NCBI RefSeq assembly: GCF_900090145.1
Contig: NZ_FMHI01000012.1
Coordinates: forward strand, 124,001 to 188,000
Reading direction: 5' to 3'
Length of the DNA stretch: 64,000 nucleotides
DNA from: Streptomyces sp. WMMB 322
Lineage (GTDB): Bacteria; Actinomycetota; Actinomycetes; Streptomycetales; Streptomycetaceae
Shown: positions 16,524-25,148 of the stretch, piece after piece
Numbering within the stretch: position 1 is the stretch's first letter
Layout of the letters: every line of letters starts with the position of its first letter
The notes under the pieces: model-generated
What the model was told of the DNA's origin: nothing
Seen by the model: only the letters and a program-made list of their open reading frames with translations
Database searches by the model: none
Position numbers and translations under genes: made by a program

Positions 16524-17633
16524 TCACAGACCGTTGACGCGGGCCTCACGTGCGACACCCAGCGGGCGTACGCCCGATGTGGTGGTGCGCGCCCTGCGGC
16601 CTGCACGGGTGCGCTGCCGGCGTATCTGCCCCAGCAGCCTGCGGCCGCGAAGGGTCATCTCCAGTTCGAAACGGGTACGCGGGTCGCGCAGCGCCGAGCC
16701 GAACAGCTTCTCTATCTGACGCAGCCTGTACCGCACCGTCTGGGGGTGCACCTGCAGCGTCTTCGCCGCCTCAGGTGCCCCGCCGCTCTCCAGCCACGCC
16801 AGAAGCGTGACTTCGAGACGCTCGCTCTGCCGCGGGGTGAGCTCGGCGAGGGGGCCGAGCCAGCGGGAGGAGAGCGCACAGGCGAGTGACTCGTCCTGCA
16901 GCAGAAGAAGCATGGACAGATGGTCGTCGACGAAGAGGACCTTGCCGTCCTGGCTGTTTCCGATACCGCCGTTGATGCCGCTGCCGCCCGGTGGTGCTGC
17001 CGGAGGGGGTGTCAGTTCCAGCAGCCGCCGGGCCCAGCGCACCGATGAACCCGCATCGCTCAGCGGGACGGTGTGCCCGACCGCAGCCGTACGACCGCGA
17101 AGCACGTTCTCCAGTGCTTCGCGGTCTTCTTCCGGGTCGGGTACGAGAAGGCACAGTTCACTCTCGACGGGGCTGACCAGCGCATTGCCGAGCGCCGCAG
17201 CGAGCTGGGGCACCTCGCTGGGTGAGGCGAGGGCTATCGCACGCACGGTCTCGGGCAGGGGCCACCTTGCTGACCTGGCCAGTTCCGTCAGGCGTGATTC
17301 CGGGAATTCCTCCTCTCCCATGAGTGCCGTGAACAGTTGACGCCGGGCTCGGTCGATGGGAACCGCAGCTGTGACGTTGTCAGCCTGGTTCGCGGTTCCC
17401 GTGTCCGTATCCTTTGTCTCCGGGAAGTGATGTCCCAGTGCCGCCAGCAATGCCTGCTCGACGGCCCATTGGGCATCCTCGCGGTCAATTTCCCGCAGAA
17501 AAGCGGACATTGCCGGTATGCTGCGCTGTAGAGCTTCCACCACCTGGTCTGCGACGGCGGGCAGCTCCTTTCTCGGAACACGCACCCACTCGCCGCGTGG
17601 GCGAGAGCGGGTGCGGTTGAGAACGTCGCTCAT
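16524..17633 (-). CDS. PucR/CdaR-like helix-turn-helix regulator
   Basis: This 369-aa protein ends with a PucR-type helix-turn-helix (residues about 290-345, LLAWLESGGAPEAAKTLQVHPQTVRYRLRQIEKL) after a middle GGDEF-like domain (about 120-260). The N-terminal 100 residues are helical and unassigned. The ATG at 17633 has GAGGTAG upstream; an open frame to 17906 is unlikely to be translated. It is divergent from the membrane cytochrome gene, which makes it the likely regulator of the cytochrome-NuoF-lipoprotein module. No ligand can be inferred. Confidence 0.85.
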   Translation of the reverse strand: MSDVLNRTRSRPRGEWVRVPRKELPAVADQVVEALQRSIPAMSAFLREIDREDAQWAVEQALLAALGHHFPETKDTDTGTANQADNVTAAVPIDRARRQLFTALMGEEEFPESRLTELARSARWPLPETVRAIALASPSEVPQLAAALGNALVSPVESELCLLVPDPEEDREALENVLRGRTAAVGHTVPLSDAGSSVRWARRLLELTPPPAAPPGGSGINGGIGNSQDGKVLFVDDHLSMLLLLQDESLACALSSRWLGPLAELTPRQSERLEVTLLAWLESGGAPEAAKTLQVHPQTVRYRLRQIEKLFGSALRDPRTRFELEMTLRGRRLLGQIRRQRTRAGRRARTTTSGVRPLGVAREARVNGL

Positions 17634-18012
17634 CTCTACCTCGTTCCTGCCGGGTTGGGCCTGCCCGAGCACGGGAGGACAAGCCCGCGGAGGTTGCCTC
17701 CGGTAACCGGTATCCCGCCCCGGTCCCGGAGTTGAGGGTCCCCCTGCTTCCCCTGAAGGGGCATCATCGACACCGCGGGGTGCGGCGGCGATCCCACTGC
17801 CAGAATTTGTCACAGAGCGATAAATCCTGTGAAGGTCCCGGGGAGTTTCGAGATGCTTCTGCATCCCGACCACCGCATTCTGGTCGCGCAAAGTAGAGAG
17901 CTTCACACCGGAACGTGACGGGTCATTCCCGATTCAACTGCTTTGCGGTATACGGCAGATGCGGGACCGAGGGTCAGGTCGGACTCGGCGACAGTGCGAT
18001 CGGAAGATCCGG
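17634..18012. other. Divergent regulatory region
   Basis: No gene is visible between the PucR-like regulator and the cytochrome gene. The part near 17800-17960 is noticeably AT-richer than its surroundings. TATACG at 17949-17954 resembles a -10 box, without a convincing -35 partner. Confidence 0.4.
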
Positions 18013-18801
18013 ATGCCCCCAGAACAGATCCGTGTCCCGCCGGCGAAGCGCCGCCCGACGGCGCTCGTGGACGAGCGGCGGGGTGACTCCTCCCCTCGTC
18101 AGGGCCGTCAGCGCCCGAACCCGGCTCCCAGACTCGATGCCGAGAATCCCGGGCGTGGTACCGCGGCCCGCTTCGTCCCCCGTTACACGGCCTTCATCAT
18201 CGTTTCGACCCTTGCGATCGTTTTTGCGATCAGCAATCAGTCGATGCAGAGGCTGTGGGCGTTCGTCGAGTTCGGCTCGGGTGTCTTCTCCCTGCTGCTG
18301 CTCACGTTCGCCGTCCTGTGGGGCGTCGCAGCTTCGGACCGCATGCTGCTGGACCCGAACCACCGGCTGATAGCTCAGGCGATCCACCGGGGCTCTGCCG
18401 TCGGCGGCATCGGTTTCCTCGGCCTGCACATCTGGTCCAAGCTCGCGCTCCAGTCCACGTCCTGGCAGGCGACGCTGATACCGGGGCTCGACGGGGCCCA
18501 GCCCATCCTCATCGGCCTGGGCACGGTCGCCGGATATCTCTTCGTGGCGGTGATGGTCACCGGCGCCGTGCGGGGCGCCTTCGCACGCAAGGGCCAGTCC
18601 CGGATGTGGCGTGCCCTGCACATGACCGCCTATCTGGCATGGGGCGCTTCGCTGGTGCACGGCCTGCGTGCCGGCCGTCCGGTCGCCGACTGGGTGGACT
18701 GGGGATACGGCGTGGCCCTTACCGGAGTGACGGTCGTCCTGATGATGCGTCTGGCCCCTGGGCGCAACCCATCGGCCGAAAAGCGCAAGAAGGAGCAATA
18801 G
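18013..18801 (+). CDS. Membrane b-type cytochrome / ferric reductase-like protein
   Basis: This protein of about 262 aa has a basic, disordered N-terminus (to about residue 50) and five or six membrane helices. Four histidines sit in paired positions: AIHRG and GLHIWSK in adjacent helices, then ALHMTAY and SLVHGL. This is the pattern of bis-heme coordination in ferric-reductase-like and cytochrome b domains. It probably carries electrons across the membrane. The stop codon overlaps the GTG of the NuoF-like gene, so expression is coupled. The start is uncertain: ATG 18013 has GGAAG six bases upstream, while ATG 17959 would add 18 residues and has no clear site. Confidence 0.75.
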   Translation: MPPEQIRVPPAKRRPTALVDERRGDSSPRQGRQRPNPAPRLDAENPGRGTAARFVPRYTAFIIVSTLAIVFAISNQSMQRLWAFVEFGSGVFSLLLLTFAVLWGVAASDRMLLDPNHRLIAQAIHRGSAVGGIGFLGLHIWSKLALQSTSWQATLIPGLDGAQPILIGLGTVAGYLFVAVMVTGAVRGAFARKGQSRMWRALHMTAYLAWGASLVHGLRAGRPVADWVDWGYGVALTGVTVVLMMRLAPGRNPSAEKRKKEQ

Positions 18802-20372
18802 TGACAGCTCTCGTGCCCTCCCCCGTCTCCGCGGGCAACGCGGACTCGGTGCCCTCCCTCGCCTCGTTCGGCCCGCCGCGGCTGCTCGCGGGCCTGGGCA
18901 CCGGCGCGGGATGGACCAGGCGCCTGGAGCGCGTGGGCCATCTGACGGTGCACGGAACGATGCCGGAGCTGCGGCTGGAGGAACTGGTCGATCTCGCGGA
19001 GAACATCGACCTCCGTGGCCGCGGCGGCGCGGGGTTCCCCTTCGCCAAGAAGCTCAAGGCCGTCATCGAATCGGCCCACCGGCGCCAGCAGGCGCGGGCG
19101 GCCGTGGTCGTCAACGGCAGCGAGGGCGAGCCGAGTTGTCTCAAGGACACCGCGCTGCTGCTCTTCACCCCGCATCTGGTGCTGGACGGAGCGATGCTCT
19201 GCGCCCGAGCCCTCAACTCGGACGAGGTCAGCGTCGCCGTGACGCGGCCCGACGTCGAGCGCTCCGTCCGGGACGCCGTCGCCGAGCGCGGCCCGGAAGG
19301 CCCGCGCATCCGCGTCGTGCGCATGCCGGAACGCTTCGTCACGGGCGAGTCCAGCTCCATCGTCAGTGGTCTCAACCAGCTTCCGGTGCTGCCCTCGGGG
19401 TCGGGTGTGCGCGCCAGCGACGCCGGTGTCGCCGGAATGCCCACGCTGCTGTCCAACACCGAGACGTTCGCGCAGCTCGCCGTCGGTGCCCGCCTCGGAG
19501 CTCTCGACTTCCGCAACGTGGGTCTGCCCACGGAACCGGGCACCGTGCTCCTGACGGTGAGCGGCGACAAGGTCGTGGAGACGCCGACCGGTGCGCCGCT
19601 CCCGTACATCCTCGGGCTGTGCGGCATCGACCCGGGCCAGGGTGTGCTGATCGGGGGCTACCACGGCCGCTTCCTTGAGCGGGACTCGTGCTGGCAGGCC
19701 CGCATCTCCCGCGACTCGCTGGAGGCGATGGGCTCCACGCTCGGCGCCGGAGCGGTACTGGCGCTGCCCGAGGGCACCTGCCCGGTCGGTGAGGTCGAGT
19801 TGGTCGCCCGGTGGATGGCGGAGGAGTCGGCCGGGCAGTGCGGTCCCTGCTTCCTGGGGCTGCCGGCGATCGCCGACACGATTGCCTGGGCCGCGGACGG
19901 CGGAGGAATGGAAGCGCTGGAGGCGATACGGGCGCGCACGAAGGGCGTCAAGAAGCGCGGCGCGTGCAGCCACCCAGACGGAACGGCCCGGTTCGTCGAG
20001 TCGGCGCTGGAGAGCTTCGCCGAGGACTTCGAGGAGCACGCCCTCGGCAGCGGGTGCGGCAGGCCCGTCTTCGGCAGCCTGGCGGTTCCCGAACAGGTGC
20101 AGCTCGCCGCGGGCTACGAGCCCCCGGCGCGTCCGGAACGCGCACGGCGTGCCGCGCCGAAGCTCCAGCAGAAGCAGCGGCGCCTCGTCGTGGACTGGAC
20201 GCTGTGCCAGGGGCACGGGCTGTGCGCGGGCGTCGTACCGGACATGATCGAGCTGGACATCGACGGCTACCCCATGGGTGCGTCGGCGACGATCCACCCG
20301 CACATGCAGAAGCAGGCGCAGCGTGCCGTGCGCCGGTGCCCGGCGCTGGCGCTGCGGATCGTGGAGCGCTGA
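18801..20372 (+). CDS. NuoF-like NADH/FMN oxidoreductase fused to a C-terminal ferredoxin
   Basis: This 523-aa protein matches NuoF: NAD/FMN-binding GRGGAGFPFAKKL near residue 73, NGSEGEPSCLKD near 110, then an SLBB-type segment. The [4Fe-4S] site is altered: NuoF normally has E-S-C-G-x-C-x-P-C, but here residues about 343-351 read ESAGQCGPC, so the first cysteine is alanine. A further cysteine is in RGACSHPDG near 391. Residues about 460-523 form a small ferredoxin (TLCQGHGLCAG, RRCPALAL) of the single-cluster C-x5-C...CP type. It likely takes electrons from NAD(P)H or a ferredoxin partner and feeds the membrane cytochrome encoded upstream. Confidence 0.85.
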   Translation: MTALVPSPVSAGNADSVPSLASFGPPRLLAGLGTGAGWTRRLERVGHLTVHGTMPELRLEELVDLAENIDLRGRGGAGFPFAKKLKAVIESAHRRQQARAAVVVNGSEGEPSCLKDTALLLFTPHLVLDGAMLCARALNSDEVSVAVTRPDVERSVRDAVAERGPEGPRIRVVRMPERFVTGESSSIVSGLNQLPVLPSGSGVRASDAGVAGMPTLLSNTETFAQLAVGARLGALDFRNVGLPTEPGTVLLTVSGDKVVETPTGAPLPYILGLCGIDPGQGVLIGGYHGRFLERDSCWQARISRDSLEAMGSTLGAGAVLALPEGTCPVGEVELVARWMAEESAGQCGPCFLGLPAIADTIAWAADGGGMEALEAIRARTKGVKKRGACSHPDGTARFVESALESFAEDFEEHALGSGCGRPVFGSLAVPEQVQLAAGYEPPARPERARRAAPKLQQKQRRLVVDWTLCQGHGLCAGVVPDMIELDIDGYPMGASATIHPHMQKQAQRAVRRCPALALRIVER

Positions 20373-20591
20373 GTCCCCTCCGGCCGGTCGTGCCGGGGGC
20401 TGCGGCGGAACGTCACGGGGGACCGCGCGGTGCTCAACGTGCTGCAGTGAAAGGGAAGTTGGCCGGTCAGCACATTTGGCCGCGTGGCGGAACCGGTCCG
20501 ATTGGCACGATCGGACAACTTTCCGCCGCCTGGATCACTCCTGCACCACACTCACATGCCAGCCACACATATCCAGCATGAAGGAGCGGTC

Positions 20592-21485
20592 ATGAGGAAG
20601 CAGCGTCACGTGGCTCTGATCGGGACCGCGCTCGCCGTCGCGTTGCTCGCTACGGGCTGCGGCTCGCAGGGCGATGACTACTCCGGTCAGAAGATCAAGC
20701 CGGCCGGACAGGCCGCCGACAGCGGGGGAGACGCGAGCGGCACCAGCAAGAGGGAGACACCGGCGAAGACGCTGGAGGTCAAACCCACGGCGAAGCTGGG
20801 CGACGTCGTCACCGACTCGGAGGGCTGGACGCTCTACCGCTACGACGAGGACACGGCCTCCCCCTCGCAGTCCAACTGCAACGGCAAATGCGAGAAGGCC
20901 TGGCCGCCGGTGCCGGCGAAGGACGCCAAGGCGTCGGCGGGCATCTCCAAGGAGCAGATCGGCAAGGTCAAGCGCAGTGACGGTTCCTGGCAGCTGACCC
21001 TCGGCGGCTGGCCGGTGTACCGCTTCGCGAAGGACTCCAAGCCCGGCGAGATGGAGGGTCACGGCTCCGGCGGGATGTGGAACGCCATCACGCCCGACGG
21101 CGGCAAGGCGAGCCCGCGCAACGTCAAGGACGTGAAGGCCGTCGACAACCCGGAGCTCGGCAAGATCCTGGCCGACGGGAAGGGCCGTACGCTCTACCGG
21201 TTCGACAAGGACTCGGCGTGGCCGATGAAGACCAACTGCAAGGGCGAATGCCTCAAGAGCTGGGTGCCCGCGAAGCCCGCCGACAAGAACAAGATCAGCG
21301 GCGTCGACCCGAAGCTGATCACCACCTTCAAGCGCCCTGACGGCACCGAGCAGATGACGATCGACTGCTGGCCGCTGTACTGGTTCAAGGGTGACAAGAA
21401 GCCCGGCGACATCAACGGCCAGGGCAAGATGGGCCTTTGGCACGCCGCCACCGACAAGGGCAAGAGGGCGGGCGTGACTCGCTGA
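20592..21485 (+). CDS. Secreted-repeat lipoprotein (PF03640 type, SCO0930-like)
   Basis: This 297-aa protein starts with a lipoprotein signal peptide ending in the lipobox LLATGCGS (Cys about 22), followed by a Ser/Gly/Lys linker. Two related repeat domains follow: about 60-170 (VTDSEGWTLYRYDEDT, SNCNGKCEKAWPPV, GWPVYRFAKDSKPGEMEGHG) and about 180-290 (LADGKGRTLYRFDKDS, TNCKGECLKSWVPA, CWPLYWFKGDKKPGDINGQG). Each carries a conserved C-x3-C and aromatic residues. The family function is unknown. It follows the cytochrome and NuoF genes by 219 bases, so it may be the outside-facing partner of that redox chain. A good GGAG site precedes ATG 20592. Confidence 0.87.
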   Translation: MRKQRHVALIGTALAVALLATGCGSQGDDYSGQKIKPAGQAADSGGDASGTSKRETPAKTLEVKPTAKLGDVVTDSEGWTLYRYDEDTASPSQSNCNGKCEKAWPPVPAKDAKASAGISKEQIGKVKRSDGSWQLTLGGWPVYRFAKDSKPGEMEGHGSGGMWNAITPDGGKASPRNVKDVKAVDNPELGKILADGKGRTLYRFDKDSAWPMKTNCKGECLKSWVPAKPADKNKISGVDPKLITTFKRPDGTEQMTIDCWPLYWFKGDKKPGDINGQGKMGLWHAATDKGKRAGVTR

Positions 21486-21531
21486 CTTCCCGGGGCCGCA
21501 CGCCCGGCGCTCGGCAGCACCGGAACCCGTC

Positions 21532-21587
21532 TCAGGGCCCGCCTCCCCCGTAACGCCCCCGGGGCGTGCGGGGGAGGCGGGCCCTGA
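21532..21587 (+). terminator. Long-stem terminator after lipoprotein gene
   Basis: A perfect 19-bp outer stem (21532-21550 with 21569-21587) encloses a second perfect 7-bp hairpin (21553-21559 with 21561-21567). It is one of the strongest stems in the window and closes the redox module. Confidence 0.85.
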
Positions 21588-22124
21588 GCGTGCGCGGCCC
21601 GTCCAACGGGCGGTGCGGTCACGGTCGATCCGTGAGCGGTTCTCTCCGCCCCGCGGAGGTCTGCCTCCGGGCCCAGGGCCGACGGGTCGCCGTGCGGCTC
21701 TCAGAAGTGCCCCTGAGCCCCTTGAGGCCCCCGAGCCGCATGAGTGACCCAGGGGCCGTCCGGTCTGCCCCGTCCCCGGCTGCCGGGCGGAGTCCGCGGA
21801 AGGGGTGCCGCCTCGCAGCGTCCGAGGGGTCCGGCGGCCAACTGACGTGCGTGCGGCGAGAGTTGAACGGGCCTGACGGCGCCACCTCTCACGGGACTCA
21901 CGGAGGCCGGCGGCCTCTCGTGGGGGAGTCCGGGCGGGTCAGGTGACGGCAGGGGAGGACGGCCGGTCGGCCCGGCGGCCGGCACCTCGGCACCGCGCGC
22001 CACCGCCCGCGGTTCCGCGCCGGGAGTGCGGACAGGACTCGACGCCCGCCGACGGCCTGGCGCCCGGTCGGCGCATGCGCATGGGCAACGAGTGGCCCTG
22101 GCCTGGGCGGAGCAGTTGTGAGAC
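21588..22124. other. Long intergenic stretch without a gene
   Basis: About 540 bases between the terminator and the glcD promoter show no coding frame with Streptomyces codon bias and no recognisable relic. Short inverted repeats such as GGCCGGTCGGCCCGGCGGCCGG are present, but I assign no function. Confidence 0.5.
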
Positions 22125-22170
22125 ATAGATGCAACGAAGGGTTGACCCATAGATACAAGGACCCTAGGTT
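22125..22170 (+). promoter_or_regulatory. Promoter with direct-repeat operator for the glc-lldP operon
   Basis: TTGACC (22142-22147) and TAGGTT (22165-22170) are 17 bases apart. Two near-identical decamers, ATAGATGCAA (22125-22134) and ATAGATACAA (22149-22158), flank the -35 box with 24-bp spacing; the second lies in the spacer. This fits a repressor site, probably for the GntR/FCD regulator at the end of the operon. Confidence 0.6.
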
Positions 22171-22257
22171 CCGTGACGCGGTCCTTGAATACCGGACTCC
22201 GGAATTCGCTGAACTGCCGTTCCGTCGGAGGGTCTACGGGTCAGGAGGCACGGTGCC

Positions 22258-23709
22258 ATGGTCGACTCCGCACTGCTCCGGGAGTTCGAAGCCGCACTGG
22301 GAACGGACGCCGTGCTGACCGATCCGCTCCAGCTGCGGACCTACGAGTGTGACGGTCTGACCGGTTTCCGTGAAGTCCCCGCCCTGGTCGTGTTGCCGCG
22401 CAGCACCGAAGAGGTCGCCGCGGCCGTCTCGTTGTGCGCGAAGGCCGGTCTGCCGTTCGTCGCGCGAGGGGCCGGAACGGGGCTCTCCGGGGGAGCGGTG
22501 CCCGTGGCGCAGGGAGTGGTCATCTCTCTCGCCCGCATGCGCCAGGTGCTGGAAGTCGACCCGGACGACCGGCGGATGGTCCTCCAGCCCGGCGTCACCA
22601 ACGCCGAGATCTCCCGCGTCGCCGCGCCCCACGGCCTCTACTACGCGCCCGATCCCTCGAGCCAGGTGGTGTGCACCATCGGCGGGAACGTCGCAGAGAA
22701 CTCCGGCGGCGCCCACTGCGTCAAGTACGGCTTCACCGTGCACCATGTGACCGCACTGCGGGTCGTGCTGCCCGACGGGTCGGTCGCCGAACTCGGGGGA
22801 GACGCGCCGGAGAGTACCGGGCCGGACCTGCGCGGCCTGTTCATCGGCTCGGAGGGAACCCTCGGCATCGCCACGGAGATCACCGTCCGCCTGCTGCGCA
22901 CCCCCGAGAGCGTGCGCACCCTGGTCGCGGACTTCCCGACGGTCGAGGCGGCGGGGGAGGCCGTCAGCGGCATCATGGCTTCCGGAATCGTGCCGGCAGC
23001 GGTGGAGATGCTCGACGCCCTCGCCATCGAGGCGTGCGAAGCGGCGGTGAACGCCGGCTACAGCCTCGACGCCACAGCGGCGCTCGTCGTCGAACTCGAC
23101 GGCATGGAACACGAATGCGACGAGCAGTTCGAGAAGGTCGTCGCGCTCTGCCACGAGAAGGGCACCACGAACGTGCGCATCGCCACGACGGCCGCGGAGC
23201 GGGCACTGATCTGGAAGGGCCGCAAGGCCGCGTTCGCGGCAGTGGGCCGCATCAGCCCCGACTACTTCGTGCAGGACGGCGTCGTGCCCCGCACCCGCCT
23301 GTCGGAAGCGCTGAGCCGCATCGCCGCGATGTCGGGCGCCGAAGGCCTGCGTGTGGCCAACGTCTTCCACGCCGGGGACGGCAACCTGCACCCGCTCGTC
23401 CTCTTCGACGAGCAGGCCGGCGAGGCGGAGCGTGCCGAGAAGCTGGCCGCCGAAATCGCCGAGATGTGCGTGGAGTTGGGCGGCTCGCTCAGTGGCGAGC
23501 ACGGCATCGGCCTCGACAAGGCGTGCTCCATGCCGGAGATGTTCGGTGAGACGGACCTGGCGGTGATGCGGCAGCTGCGTGCCGCCTTCGACCCGGAAGG
23601 ACTCGCCAACCCCGGCAAGGTGCTGCCCACTCCACGGCTGTGCGGGGAGACCCCCGGCCGCTACCGCCCGCACCCGCTGGAAGCAGCCGGCGTGATCGAG
23701 AGGTTGTGA
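22258..23709 (+). CDS. glcD: Glycolate/D-lactate oxidase subunit GlcD (FAD)
   Basis: This 483-aa flavoprotein belongs to the VAO/GlcD family that oxidises glycolate or D-lactate to the 2-oxoacid. The FAD-binding domain shows LPFVARGAGTGLSGGA near 67-82 and CTIGGNVAENSGGAHCVKYG near 140. FIGSEGTLGIATEI is near 198, and the substrate domain carries NVFHAGDGNLHPL near 370 and GGSLSGEHGIGLDK near 408. It is the first gene of glcD-glcE-glcF-lldP. The ATG has GGAGG upstream and lies about 88 bases from a good promoter. Together with GlcE and GlcF it should form a membrane-associated complex feeding quinone. Confidence 0.93.
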   Translation: MVDSALLREFEAALGTDAVLTDPLQLRTYECDGLTGFREVPALVVLPRSTEEVAAAVSLCAKAGLPFVARGAGTGLSGGAVPVAQGVVISLARMRQVLEVDPDDRRMVLQPGVTNAEISRVAAPHGLYYAPDPSSQVVCTIGGNVAENSGGAHCVKYGFTVHHVTALRVVLPDGSVAELGGDAPESTGPDLRGLFIGSEGTLGIATEITVRLLRTPESVRTLVADFPTVEAAGEAVSGIMASGIVPAAVEMLDALAIEACEAAVNAGYSLDATAALVVELDGMEHECDEQFEKVVALCHEKGTTNVRIATTAAERALIWKGRKAAFAAVGRISPDYFVQDGVVPRTRLSEALSRIAAMSGAEGLRVANVFHAGDGNLHPLVLFDEQAGEAERAEKLAAEIAEMCVELGGSLSGEHGIGLDKACSMPEMFGETDLAVMRQLRAAFDPEGLANPGKVLPTPRLCGETPGRYRPHPLEAAGVIERL

Positions 23710-23715
23710 GCAGAG

Positions 23716-24993
23716 GTGACCGAGGAGTCCTCCGGGACGCCGGTGGAGACCACCACGCCCACGGACGCCGGACCCGACCGGGCACCGCCGCCCGCCGCGG
23801 AGCGGGGGAGCGGCGCAGGTGAAGTGCCCGTCCGCGTAAGGCCGTCGGGCCTTGCCGAGGCCTCCGAAGCGCTGGCCGTCGCCGCACGCGAGCGGCGTAC
23901 GGTGCTCTTCGAGGGGGCCGGCACGGCGCTGGAGTGGGGAGCGCCTGTCGCGCGGACCGGTCTGGTGCTGGAGACCTCCGGCATGGACCGCCTGATCAGT
24001 CACGCCCCCGAGGACTGGACGGTCGGCGTCGAGGCCGGGATGCCCCTCACCCGCCTTCAGGAGCTGCTGGCCCCCGCCGGGCAGTGGCTGCCCGTCGACC
24101 CGCCCACCGGCAGCCGGGGCGCCACGCTGGGCGGACTGCTCGCGTGCGGCGACGCCGGGCCGTGGCGCCTGAAGTACGGCGGCCTCGCCGATCTGGTGAT
24201 CGGAGCGACCCTCGTACTCGCCGACGGCACCGTGGCACGCACGGGGGGCGACGTCATCAAGAACGTCGCCGGCTACGACCTGGTCAAGCTGATGGCCGGC
24301 TCGCTCGGTGCGTTCGGCCTCGTCGCCCGGCTCAACCTGCGCGTCCACCCCCTGCCCGCCGCCACGACGACCCTCGCCCTCGCGGTGGACGACGCCGGCC
24401 GCGCGCTCTCGGCGGCGCGTGCCGTGATGAGCTCCCCGCTGGAACCGGTCGCGGTCGAGTGGGACGGGCAGCAACTGCTCATCCGCTTCCAGGGCACCGA
24501 GGAGAGCGCGACGGAACGCGGCCGCCTCGCCCCGCGGGTCCCCGGGCTCGAGGCCGGGCGTGTGCTCGGCGCCGAGGCCGAACGGGCCGCGTGGCAGCGG
24601 CTGTCCGCACTCGTGCACGGGGCGGACGGCGAGACCGTCCTGCGCGCCGGAACGCATCCTGCGCGGCTGCCCGCCCTCACACGCAGGCTGCACGACCTGA
24701 CCGAGGGCACAGGCGTGGAGGCCGCCCTCGTCAGCGGCGTCGCGCAGGGGCTGCACACCGTTGTGCTGCGCGGCGGGGACGCGGCGGAGCACGCCGAGTG
24801 CCTCACTGCGTGGCGCGAGTCCGTGCACGAGGCGGGCGGCTCGGTGACGCTGCGGCGACGCCGCGAAGGTGTGGACACCGCGGCCGCCTCGTGGGGGCCC
24901 GCTCCTTCCGCGGTCGCCGTACTGCGTTCTCTCAAGCGGCGGTTCGACCCCGACGACAGGTGTGCACCGGGGCGCTTCGCGCCCTGGTTCTGA
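23716..24993 (+). CDS. glcE: Glycolate oxidase subunit GlcE (second FAD-binding subunit)
   Basis: This 425-aa protein is a shorter FAD-binding paralogue of GlcD. After a poorly conserved Pro/Thr-rich N-terminus of about 40 residues it shows VLFEGAGTALEWG, AGQWLPVDPPTGSRGATLGG near 125, and DVIKNVAGYDLVKLMAGSLG near 180, typical of GlcE. The C-terminal FAD-oxidase domain ends LKRRFDPDDRCAPGRFAPWF. GTG starts six bases after the glcD stop, so the two are co-translated. GlcE acts as an obligate partner of GlcD and GlcF. Confidence 0.92.
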   Translation: MTEESSGTPVETTTPTDAGPDRAPPPAAERGSGAGEVPVRVRPSGLAEASEALAVAARERRTVLFEGAGTALEWGAPVARTGLVLETSGMDRLISHAPEDWTVGVEAGMPLTRLQELLAPAGQWLPVDPPTGSRGATLGGLLACGDAGPWRLKYGGLADLVIGATLVLADGTVARTGGDVIKNVAGYDLVKLMAGSLGAFGLVARLNLRVHPLPAATTTLALAVDDAGRALSAARAVMSSPLEPVAVEWDGQQLLIRFQGTEESATERGRLAPRVPGLEAGRVLGAEAERAAWQRLSALVHGADGETVLRAGTHPARLPALTRRLHDLTEGTGVEAALVSGVAQGLHTVVLRGGDAAEHAECLTAWRESVHEAGGSVTLRRRREGVDTAAASWGPAPSAVAVLRSLKRRFDPDDRCAPGRFAPWF

Positions 24994-25022
24994 CCCGGCC
25001 GCGACCCCCGGCCGCGACCCCC

Positions 25023-25102
25023 GTCCCCGACCGACCGTCCCCGACCGACCGTCCCCGACCGACCGTCCCCGACCGACCGTCCCCGACCGACCGTCCCCGA
25101 CC
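25023..25102 (+). repeat. 14-bp tandem repeat between glcE and glcF
   Basis: Five exact copies of GTCCCCGACCGACC and a sixth partial copy (25093-25102) fill most of the 155-base gap between glcE and glcF. No other gap in this operon is so long. The repeat is non-coding and may affect message structure or simply be slippage. Confidence 0.95.
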
Positions 25103-25148
25103 GTCCGCCCCGGTTCCTCTGCCCCGGCACTTCTCCAGGGAGCACCGC

